Part shown: positions 26,001 through 38,403 of the stretch, piece after piece
Position numbering within the stretch: position 1 is the stretch's first letter
Layout of the letters: the number at the start of each line of letters is the position of its first letter
DNA from: Xanthostigma xanthostigma
Taxonomy: Eukaryota > Arthropoda > Insecta > Raphidioptera > Raphidiidae
Direction of reading: 5' to 3'
DNA: 64,000 bases
Assembly: GCA_963575645.1 (NCBI GenBank)
Contig: OY754464.1
Span: 61,354,948 to 61,418,947, forward strand
Position numbers and translations under genes: made by a program
The notes under the pieces: model-generated
What the model saw: the letters and a program-made list of their open reading frames with translations, nothing else
Told to the model about the DNA's origin: nothing
Database searches by the model: none

Positions 26001-29000
26001 TTGTCAAGAATACAGCGAACGTGCAGAAGAAAATTTGTATTTATGGCTTAAGAAATATTCACTATGAAAACATTTAAATATTACAATGTAGGTACATAGT
26101 AAAATATTTTTAAAACTGTAACTAATGACGGTTACAAACTATACAAATTAACCCGAAAGCTTTCGAAAATTGCCACGCCAGGGCCTACCGCCATTTTGCA
26201 CAGAGTCCATAATGGATTTACCTAGCTACCGACACCTTTCTTTCAGTAACTTTACACAAATGCCCGAAACGCATAAATCGACTTATTTTTGGTTTTCATC
26301 AGGTAACTGTAAACTAGAGCTGTAAAAGTAACGAGAAATTGTGTACCCGTATGTATTCGTTACTTAAAGAACCAGTACCCGTTACTTGCGTATCGTTACG
26401 TTACTCGTTACTTTTCATATGACATACAATCGTGTACTAACAGCATCAAGCATGTACCATCGCATCGAGGCGCGTCGCATACGTGATACGGTATGACGGT
26501 AAGTAACGATTTGTTACTTCGAGTCAGACGATGTACCCGTTAACTCAGTAACGAATACATACGGTTTGTTACATGTTAACTAATTTGTTGGTAAGTGCGA
26601 TAGTGGTCACGCTGTGTCCCTATATCGTACACCGTATTCTTGCATATAGTCTATGTCCTATGATATGCTTTTAAAATTTCTGAACGTCTTTTTTCATCAG
26701 CCTGTATATGTTTCAAGTACATAATATGCACGTTCATATATTATATGTAGCTACATTTAGCGCTTGAAGTTAGGATAAAGGAAATGCAACAGGTTATATA
26801 AAAACACTATCTACTGCAAGAACTTTTCCAACGTGTTCATCTTAATTTTCATCAATATAATATAAACAGTAGGTTATGTATTTAGAGATTAATAAAGTAT
26901 GTTAGGACAAGTGACATTATGTCAAAACGAACACCTGAATTTAACAGTCATACGAGTCATAATATCATTGCGTTATATTATAAAAAATACTATATATATG
27001 GAATATATATATATGATGTTGATCAAGGTGACTACTTTTGTTTTACTTTACGCACTAGTGTGTAAAACAGATATTTTGTTTCCTTGGCAAGAAAACGTGT
27101 TTCCAAAATTTTTAACCTCACTCAAAAAATATCACCTAACCAAAAAATAATTTCAAAGTTGATTCTTCTTTTTTAATAGCATGTAAAAATCAAATAGACA
27201 AACAGATATTTTAAGTAATTTTTTATCAAAACTCGAAAATAAGAGAGAAACAGCCTTTCAATATTTAATTGAATTTTCAAAATTTTATTGATATAATTAA
27301 AAATGTCAGTTAAAACGTGCGAAGAAATGAAAGAAATGATAGCACTAATTGGAAATGCATCCCTAATAATTCGCCTAAGGCCCTTATCGTTACTACAAGC
27401 ATGTAGAGAAGCATGGCTACGGCGCACATATCTTTGCGTCCAACAAAACGGCAACAACTTCGAACAATTTCTGTGACTACTTGATAATGACATAACATAT
27501 TTCTTAAGTGACATAACATAACGCCAAGACGGACCTCATAATTTGATAAAATTCAACAAAACTTTGAAAGCCCGTTTTTTTTTTCATTTTTGAGTTTTAA
27601 TAAAAAAAGTTACTTGAAATATTTGTTCGTCTATTTGATTTCTACACGCTGTTAAAAAAGAAGAATCAACTTAAAAATCACCTGTATAGGTACTCGATTA
27701 ACTTTTCTTTTATGAGAAATAATTTAAAATCGTTAAATAATACCGCATATAAAAAGCACATTAAACATAAATCTGACGAATAAACGAACGTCTATTGTTT
27801 GTGCGTAGTTCATTGGTTCGGATTTTAACGTGATGACATCGGAAAATCGCTATTATGCTCGAATCAGATTACGTCACAACAGATCTGAAAACGAGGCTGG
27901 TTTAGCTGCTGGATTCGCGTATTGATTTCGCTGTGGAGCTGAATTTTGTGAAGGTTTGTATGCGTGTTTTAAAGTTGGATTTATAGATGGTTTTGGTGCG
28001 CACGCAGTGACAGTTCGGTTTTTAACAAAAATGCACGTTCATTGTATCTGAATCAAAACACACACTATGACGTCACGTCATCCACGTGACAAGATAGTGA
28101 TTTCTGAGTGATTCTTGCTTAAAGCCAGTCAATCAAGCACTGGTTCTAATTTTGAAATCCAGCTTGCGATTACGCATCAGAATATATATTATGCTACTGT
28201 TTACTCATATTTGAGTTACAATATTCTGTTATGGGGTCAAGCAAGGGATGTAGACAGAGTTCTCATAGCACAAAAAAGAATAATCAGGCTAATATACAAT
28301 ATAAATTACTACACAAGTTGCAGAAATGCCTTCAAAGAAAATAAAATACTTACAGTTACATCAATATACATTTATAAATCGCTACTGAACATCAAAAAAA
28401 AGCAAAATATCTGCAGTACTGTAGCTGAGACTCATACTTATAATACAAGGCAAGGCCAAATGCTGTACGTAAATAATTACAATAACTATTACTATAACAA
28501 ATCTCCGTATAATTCTGGAATAACATTATTCAATGCTCTGCCTAATCACATTAAAAATATCAGCAGCTACAATGCCTTCAAAAAAGCGACGAAAGCATAT
28601 TTAACCGAAAGCAGTTATTATAAATTATCAGAGTACAAAAATTGAAACTGGTAACTTCAACCACTCGTATATTTTATATTTTATTTTATGTAAATTTGTA
28701 TTTTAACTATATTTTATTGTATACTTATGTATGTACGTACCTGACGAATTTATACCTTTGTATATAGGTCAGTAATGATAATAAACTATCAACTATACAC
28801 GATTATGTCGTATGAAAAGTAACGAGTAAGGTAACGATACGAAAGTAACGGGTACTGGTTCTTTAAGTAACGAATACATACGGGTACACAATTTCTCGTT
28901 ACTTTTACAGTTCCAAAAAATAATGGGTTGAATAAAAAAAAGTTCCAACGAAAGTTGTTGGATTTTAGAGAGAGAAATCGTTTGAACACAATACCCAGCC

Positions 29001-32000
29001 CCACCACCTCATCCCTTAGCAGGGGGAGGGGGTGACCTTTATTTTTTAAATGGGAACTCTCATTTTTTATGGTCGGATATTGTTTTTTGAGAAAAAAACA
29101 ACATTTTTTTTCTGAACTTTTCTTCAATTCGGCTCGTAGTTTTTTAGCAAAACGCTCATATAAAAAAATCATTATAAGTAATTCGCAAAAAACTACAAGC
29201 TAAATTAAAAAATTCAAATCTTTGATTAACGTCTGATTAGAAATATTTTTTTATTGATAAATTAAAAAATATTTCAGACAAAAGATGTTCATTTTCACGT
29301 AAAAAATTCGATGATAAAAAAACGTCCAAAGTTTTTAAAAAGAGGATTTGCTCTTTGTTCAAACAACGGGATGTAAACGAAATACATTTTGAAGAATAAT
29401 ATTTATCGCACCCGCGTGAAACCGGGCCGAGCCGCTAGTAATTATATAAAACTATGATTTTCATCTGCCTTGTTCTTAACGTATATGTTTAACTGTATCT
29501 TGCGAAACAGGAATGACTGGGTTAAGTAGAAATGTTTTAGTGTCGCAGCAAAAAAACAATCCATATATTGTTAACAGAGCGGAGTGCAGCAATGAATCTA
29601 GGCTTCTATAGACGATGGCAAACTAAATGATCAATTAAAACGCTGACGCTGTTTTAATTAAAATTACCTTCTATACTGTAATGAACGCTTGGATGGCCGC
29701 CATTACACTGGAAATGCCAACAAACAAATGTAAACATACAGTTTGTTTTCTTATATGTCTCTTTTGTCAAAGTAATTCCCTGATTATTTCGACAATATAT
29801 TAACCCTCAATTGATCTGTTAGGTCCCAGGGACTCCGCCCGATTTTCAAAGTGTTGAAAAAACTTTAATATTACACTTAGAAGTTTGTGCATCACAGTAC
29901 CTTCCTGAAATAGTGTGCGACGCTCGGGGGAGAGAGGATGTGCGTCTGCGCTTGTATATCGGTGAGATATTACGTTCATGGAGTCCACGGGACTCCACCA
30001 GAGCATTTGTGTAACTTTTTTGCTAATTTTATAAATGTCATTTTTTGGGTTTAATGACACATTTTCTTTGTTTTAAACTACAAAATGGCTTCCAATAAAC
30101 AAGTAGTAAATTTAAATCAACCAGATGCTGAATATATCATAATGGGCTGGCTAAACGACGAAGATATGAATCCCCGAAGAATTACTTTCCGACTCCGAAG
30201 ATGAGTGCCAAGAAACCAAAGTAAATACTGTCACATTATGTCCTAAGCGCCTAAAAAGAAAGACTGCATATTTGTGTCTTAGCTGTAAGAAGCCAGTATG
30301 TTTGGGGTGTACGAAGAAGATTTGCGCCCGTTTTGTTGCGACAGTCAAATATTAAGTGCTGCACATTTTTCATTTTAATATAAGACACTATCCTTTTTTT
30401 ATTTTGCTCTTAATTTCACTATATTGTTGGCATTGTTCATATGTGAAAAGATAAATATACTTAATTTTGAATTTTTATAGTAGTTAGAAGATGGTACAAC
30501 TTTTTGTTAATTTTATATGGAGGGTAATTTGTTTTTCTATTGTTATAAAGCTTAAATGTTAACTAATACCAGTCTGATATAAAAGTCTGATACTGTAATG
30601 TTCCTTACTCAAATATGTAGTTTTTTGATACAGGAAATCGTTTTTTTAAACGACTTGTTGAGAAGGAGTCCCCTGGACTCCACCAGGTAAATTAAAGTAT
30701 ATCTAGGCACCAGATTAACTGAGGGTTAACATGCATATCAAAAGTTCTACGGCCTTATCTACGACAGTAGCCAATCAAAACCAACGGACTATTAAAATAA
30801 AAAAGACAAATATACGCTTGCACCCTAAGGCCTAGCTCACATGAAGAGCGTTAAACGCGCGTCAGCCCAACGCGCGTTTACAATTTCAATATAATTGTAT
30901 ATAACCGTTTACATGATAACGCGCGTTGGTGGGCCCAGCAACGCGAATTATCATGTAAACGGTTATATACAATCGTATTGAAATTGTAAACGCGCGTTGG
31001 GCTGACGCGCGTTTAACGCTCATGTGAGCTAGGCCTAATCAGTGTGCTAACGCGATTTTCATACTATATATATAAAGATGCGTATTGGAGTAGCCTAATG
31101 TCGCTGTGAAACTCCCTGCCACGTGCAACGTTAGATTGTACACACAAAAACAATTGACTGATCTACATAGAAAATATTGTTCTTGAAGCTAAATTTCAAT
31201 CAAAATGCATGAAAAATGTTGTTCGGAATTGGAAATTGTAACAAAAACTATTTTAAAGACGAACCTATATAGGTACACAATTTAATCGATAAATTATAAT
31301 TTTTTGAGCAGGATCGATTTGGTATTCATCAATGCTTTTCTTATGGAGAAATATGTGTGCTCTCAATCTAAGACCGATGTCAAATCATATTTTCTGACAA
31401 TATTTTCTGCAACCCATCATCAGAGGTGATTTTTTAAAAGGCCATTTTTTATTGAGTGCCTCAATAATTTATTCTATTGGCCATATTCACCGAACGTAAG
31501 TAGAGCTGTAACAAACCGTATGTATTCGTTACTGAGTAACGTGTACATCGTCTGACTGGAAGTAACGAATCGTTACTTACAAATTCATTTCGTTACTCGC
31601 ATTTGTCGTATCCATGTCAGTTCGACTCGTTTAATGCGGTTATACGTTATACGAACGAAGTCATACTGTATCACGTATGCAACGCGCCTCGATGCGATGG
31701 TACGTAACGATACGAAAGTAACGGGCACTGGTTCTTTAAGTAACGAATACATACGGGTACACAATTTCTCGTTACTTTTACAGCTCTAAACGTAAGTTGT
31801 TATTCATTCGGTTCATTTGTTCTTCAGGTAACTATTCCTCCAAATAAATAGCGAAAATTCAATTCACCAACCATAATTATGTTTATTGCGGGTATTAATC
31901 TATTATGTTTTACTTCCAGAGAATAAATATGGTCTCCACATAGATCATAATACCTAACCTATATAAACGTTGAGTATTATATCAACAGGTGCTCTAGTGA

Positions 32001-35000
32001 ATTTATTTATGTGTTGTTTATTAACCTTTTGTGAAGTGTACAGTTGTAGAACATTAAAGTTAGTGGAAATTTTGTGTGCAATTGGATAAAATGTTATTAT
32101 TGGATTGATCAGTTGACCGTTGTAGAGTACGGACGTGCCTATAATAGTGCTGTGAAAAGTTATGTAAGTGCAAATTCCAATCAATTTTTGTATAATAAAA
32201 TCGTGTTATTTGACTTACAATTTATTATAAATCAAATTGTAATAAAAATCAAAATTAATTACAGTGAAATAAAACAAAAACCGAAAAACCAATTTAAATC
32301 TAACACTTTATAAACCCCCAGCCACTGGCTGCGGGCAATTATACCATGCAAATAAAAAATGAACATTAATACAAATACATCAAACATAAAATCTAATCAA
32401 AATGTGCAACTCACCAATATAAATAACCCAACCACTTCGAAATTACCAACAACAAATAATAATATCAACATGAATAATAACCAACAAAAATCATCGTACT
32501 CTAATGTACTAAAAAAACCAACATTGACACAATATCCTAAAAAAGACCAGGCGATTATATTAAATGCAGTAGAGAATGTTAAAGTAAGAGAATACATATA
32601 TGCAATTGGAGAAATAATCAAACCCAAAAATATAATTGCAGCATCAAGATTATCTAACAATAGAGTCTGCATCTATCTTTCCAGTAAAGAAATGGTAGAC
32701 AACCTACTCCATCAACAAGATTCCATATCAATACAAGAACATAATATATCAATACGTAGATTAATAACACCAGCGAAGAAAATTATTATTTCAAATATAT
32801 CTCCAACCGTGCCAAATAATGTAATCGAAGAATACCTAAAAGATCATAACATAAAAGTTGTATCGCCAATTTACTTCATGAACGCTGGACTTAAAGAAAC
32901 AGAGTACACGCACGTACTGTGCTTCAGACGTTATCTATATGCCGTATTAGATAATAACATTAAAATTCCGGAATCAATTTTGATTAATTTTGAAAATGAG
33001 GATCTACGAATTTTCCTAGCTATAGATGTAGTGAAATGCCTACAGTGTAATGAAGAAGGACATTATTCCAAAAACTGCACCAATCCACCTTCCGAAGTTT
33101 CGCTTACGGAAATTGCGCAAACACGCAAGAGACCGCCGCCATCAAGCACAACAGAAGCGTCCAGTACAACCCAAAACCAAGAAAATAAAGATGATGAAGA
33201 AATTCTTACACCCGATGATCCTCCAGCACTTACCATTCAAGTAGTTGCAGACATCCACACGGCTCCTCCTGAAACAGAAAAAGAAAAACTATTAATAAAT
33301 AACTTAAAACAAGACATAACTGTAATAAAACCACCAAAAAAGAAGAAAAAAAGAAACCCAAAATCAAAAATAATCGTAGAAGAATTGCTAAAACCCATCA
33401 AAAATTACATGGAAAGAGAACCCCCAATATATGAAATGAAATACGAAGTACTACAAGCTTTCTTAGAAGAAGCCAAAACTACTGAAAACATAGCGAAACT
33501 AACACAAGAATATACGGACAACCCAGAAGATATAATCTGCGTACTAAAAGATCTACACAAAATAAGCGAATCACCACAACACAAAGGACAAATCACAAGA
33601 ATTATAAGAAAAATGGAAAAACAGTATACAGACCAATTAGTCACGGAGTACGAATCGTCCCAAACAATGGACGACTCCCTCATTTCAGAGTAATAAAGTG
33701 ATTGTAATCAATCAGGTGTCTCATCTTCTATTAAAATGGCTATTATACAATGGAACCTAAACGGTTTTTACAACAGAATAAACGAATTAAAACTACTGAT
33801 ATCTGAATACAATCCCATAATTACATGTTTACAGGAAACCAACTTAAAAAATACCCAGCTCCCAAATATTAGAGGATACACCTTCCACCGCAGAGATAGA
33901 CGCGACTCACAACACGCTAGTGGTGGAGTCGCTATACTAGTCAACGAATCATATTACAGTGAACAGATCGACCTCCAAACAGACCAAGAAATACTAGCAG
34001 TTAACGTTTATCTTCCTCAAAAGATAACGGTATGTAGTATATACTTGCCGAATAGTAAAATAATCAAGCTTGAAAACCTCATTGACTTAATAAACCAAAT
34101 ACCATCTCCGTTTCTCCTACTTGGAGATTTTAACGCCCATAGTTTATTATGGGGTAGTAAAGAAGACACGAGAGGCAAAATTATCGAAAAACTTCTAGAA
34201 GCTGATAACTTGATTTTACTAAATAACGGCCAACCTACTCACCTGAACTTCAGCTATAAAACCTTAACCTCAATTGACCTCTCTATAGTGCATCCTCAAA
34301 TAGCTCCTAGCATCGAATGGGCTGTCCTAAATGATCTTCATGGAAGCGATCATTTTCCCATTCTTTTAAATTTGCTAAACAGCGACACATCTCCAAATAA
34401 AACTCCAAAGTGGAACATGAATAAAGCTAACTGGACTGACTATCAAGAGAATATACTCAAAAGTGATTTCAATTTCGAAGAACATAATGATATTGACTCT
34501 ATAGTGTTTTCATTAACAACGAAAATTATTACTGCAGCCAAAGATTCCATACCTATCACTAAGCTAAGAAAAACCATCAGATCAGTCCCGTGGTGGAATA
34601 CCGACTGTGAAACTGCAATCAAAAATAAAAATGCGGCTTTGAACAAATACAAAAAAACGAAAAGCGTTGCCAATTTTGTCGAATTCAAAAAACTAAGGGC
34701 TAAAGCTAGACTAGTTATTAAAGAAAGTAAGAAAAGATCTTGGGCTACTTACGTCTCTAATATCAACTCCGAAACTACATCCAAAGAAGTGTGGAATAAA
34801 ATTAAAAAAATCAAAGGCATAGAAAACAGTTTTAATATCCCAGCTCTAAAATTAGACGGAAAAATTATAACAAATCAAAGTGGGATTTCAAATACCCTTG
34901 GCAACTACTTCAGTGACAACTCAAAAACCGCCAACTACAATACAGCATTCCAACTCTATAAGAAGAATGAAGAAAAACAGATAATCGACTTCTCTACTAA

Positions 35001-38000
35001 TATGCATGAAAATTACAACGATAACTTCAGTATGGAAGAACTCAATGAAGCACTGAACAGCTGTAAAAGCTCAACACCAGGCCCCGATAACATACCGCAT
35101 GATTTTATAAAACATCTACCGCCCACTGGAACTCAAACTATACTAAAATTATTCAACTTCATCTGGTCCGAAAATGTTTTTCCGACTGAATGGGGAAAAT
35201 CTATAATACTCCCATTACTGAAAACTAACAAGGAAAGAACGGCCCTAAATAGTTATAGACCCATCTCACTCACCAACAGTCTTTGCAAGATACTAGAGAA
35301 AATGGTAAACAACAGGTTAACATGGCTATTAGAACATCGCAACCTCATTGAATCCTGTCAATGCGGATTCAGGAAAAATTATTCTACAATGGATTCAGTT
35401 ATCTATCTAGAAACTAATATTCGAAACGCCTTTGCAACTAATAAACATCTAGTCGCTATATTTTTAGATATCGAAAAAGCGTATGATCGAACTTGGAGAA
35501 GAAAAATCTTAAACAAATTAAAAGAATGGAACATCAAAGGAAATTTAGCTACTTTCATAGACAACCTAATAAACAGAAGAACATTCAAAATTAGACTGAA
35601 CAACATACTATCCGAAGAATTCACACAGGAAAATGGAATACCACAAGGGTCCCCCCTAAGCGTTACTCTGTTCTTAATAGCCATGAACGATATTATAAAA
35701 GCTGTCCAGCATCCTGTAAAAATATGCTTATTCGCAGATGATATTGTACTATTTAATAGTAGCGAAAACCTAAAAATAGTCGAACTAAACCTTCAACATG
35801 CATTGTATTCACTTGAAAATTGGACTAAAAACTCTGGTTACACCTTCTCAACAATGAAAACTAAATGCATGTATTTCAAGAATGCCAACAGAAAACAGCC
35901 CAACCCTAACCTGAAACTTAACAAAAATCTCTTATGCTTCGTAAATGAAATAGTATACCTGGGGGTCACCTTCGACTGTCGACTTACATGGATCCCGCAC
36001 ATTAAACAACTAAAATCTAAATGTCAAAGAAATCTTAATTTATTGAAAATAATAGCCCACCACCAATGGGGTAGCGATAGAAAGACGCTAATGACTATAT
36101 TTCATGCACTAATAAAATCTAAACTTGAATACGGCAGTATAGTCTACTCAACTGCAAACAAACATTCGCTTACCATGATTAACTCAGTTTATAATGCCGG
36201 TTTACGTCTGGTAACAGGGGCATTAAGATCTTCCCCTCTAATTAGTATATATTGCGAATCAAGTGAAATGCCTCCGGACATAAAACGAGATCAACAATGT
36301 TTAAACTACTACTCACAGTTAATACCCAATGAAAACCACCTTAATTATTACCTATTTAAACATCCGGACCACCTTTCAAAGTACAACGCAAATCAAAAAC
36401 TCAAACGCCCGCTACCAGTGAGAGTATTAGACCTGATGGAAAAGTATGAAATCGAAAAAGTAGATGTAAAGAAGAGCTGTCTATCCTATCCTCCTCCGTG
36501 GACACGCCAGCGATGTACTATTAACACCATACTAAATCAATGGACTAAAACAGATACGTATCCTGGATTATATAAGATAAAACTACGAGAAATTATCGAT
36601 AACTATCCAAATTCAGTACACGCTTATACTGATGGCTCAAAAGATACAAATAACACGGCATGTGCATTCTTTCATAATAATACAATATTTGCCTTTAAAC
36701 TTAACCCTCTTAGCAGTGTTTACACAGCAGAGCTATTCGCTATAAAACTATTTCTGGACAATATCAAAGAAAACACCTACAATCAGACATTTCTAATTCT
36801 AACAGACTCATTGAGTGCAATATCCGCTATCAAGACACTCTATACAAAAGATCCAGTGGCTAACGACATTCAACGTAATATCCATTATATAACAAACCGA
36901 AATAATAGCATAATTATAATCTGGATCCCTTCACACATAGATATCCCTGGTAATGAAGCAGCAGATAAAGGTGCGAAAGCAGCGCTATCTTTAGGAAATA
37001 ATATTGAAGAAAATACCATCACCAAATTGGATCATAAAAATTACATAAAAAATAAATTGTACAGCGAATGGCAAAACATATGGGCAGAAACACAGGACAA
37101 CAAACTCAAAACGATAAAAACACATGTAAAAAAATGGATAAGTCCTACTAAATTATCTAGAAAACAGGAAATAGCTCTTACTCGACTACGGATAGGACAT
37201 ACATTACTAACACACGCTTACCTTTTCAACAAAGAAGAACCTCCGATTTGTCACATATGTGAAACCCGTCTAGACGTAAAACATATTCTAGTTGAATGCC
37301 CTTTGTACGAGACTTTTAGAATAGAAGCGGACCTAGCATCAAACCTCAGCAGCATCCTAGACAATTCTGAAACAAACGTAAATAAATTAATGACATTCTT
37401 AGAAGCATCACAAATACTAAATAAGATATAATACCTAAATACTTACCTTACTTATTATAGTTATATGTATAATACCATATTATGATACTACTCTTATACT
37501 AATCAAAATGTAACAATGTAAAAATTACTTACCTTATATAATTATTGTAGTGCTAATAACCCTAGGGTTGAAGTACATTTTATTTTTTTTTGTTCTAAAT
37601 AAAAAAAAAAAAAAATGTTATTATTTTGTGAAAGTTTTCTTTGACGTTTACACTATAACGCCATCGGTCGGATTTTGTGGGTGAAGGTCAAAATATTCAA
37701 CAAAAAGAGCAAGGAGTATAGTAAAGTGTATATTTATTCTTTAACTAATCTTTCTACCTGATATTTTGCTTGGTGAATTGAAAGTAAATTTTATTGTAAC
37801 GAATAAATTTGTTCCAAGATTAGTAGCTTCTATCTTAAATAGTTTTCGGTGAATATGGGCATAAGGCCAGCGGTTGATACGTCAGTTAATCAGTCAGGGT
37901 CGATTTTTAGTAGTGGTTTAAAAAAAAACACCTAATATATGTAACTTCAAATCGAATATAGATCAATGTGTGTATCTAGACATACCTTCATAAAATGTTA

Positions 38001-38354
38001 GATAGAACTGACGCCACACATGGGATTGTATGCAAGAAAAGAACTGACTGAATGTGTCTGAAATTGACTCGACTGAAAAGATGAAGATATTACACATTCG
38101 CAAAGCTTTGTCCACACCAAGGGCTTGAGTTCAAGCAGTTGTTGACATTTTTAAAACCATATTCTTAAGAATATTATGGAGATATTTCGAAAAACATTTA
38201 AACCTAAAAATTTTATAGTTATTAGTGTATTTGCCATAAGGCACTTACACTATTGGCGTCGGTCGGATGGCGGGACCTAGGGCTCGGACCAAAATTTCTC
38301 GACGTTTCATAGCCTCCTAAGAAGTTTGGCACCATTTTTGGAAAAGTCTGTTTA

Positions 38355-38403
<49 letters not shown>

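Larger units (their letters stand above)
32102..37611 (+). mobile_element. Full-length non-LTR retrotransposon, I-group-like, with 14-bp target duplication
   Basis: A 5.5-kb LINE with a 257-bp 5' UTR, intact ORF1 (gag-like) and ORF2 (endonuclease, RT, RNase H), a short 3' UTR and an A tail. AAAATGTTATTATT is duplicated at 32088-32101 and 37612-37625. The corresponding unoccupied target AAAACTTTATTATT can be read at about 45409 on the minus strand, inside family M3 copy 2. Intact frames and a perfect target repeat suggest recent insertion. RNase H after the RT argues for the I, LOA or R1 groups rather than Jockey; the I-group call is inference. Confidence 0.93.
31479..37860. mobile_element. 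TIR repeat family M3 copy 1, broken by a MITE and a full LINE
   Basis: Ends GGCCATATTCACCGAA and, inverted, TTCGGTGAATATGGGC. The intact sequence order is visible in copy 2 (45168-46265, reversed). Removing the hAT MITE at 31501-31788 and the LINE at 32102-37611, each with one target repeat, gives a repeat of roughly 0.6 kb. No coding capacity of its own is seen. Confidence 0.7.

Noticed and set aside
32074-32313. 79-codon frame upstream of LINE ORF1
   Set aside because: It crosses the left target duplication and the LINE 5' UTR boundary, so it is chimeric and incidental.
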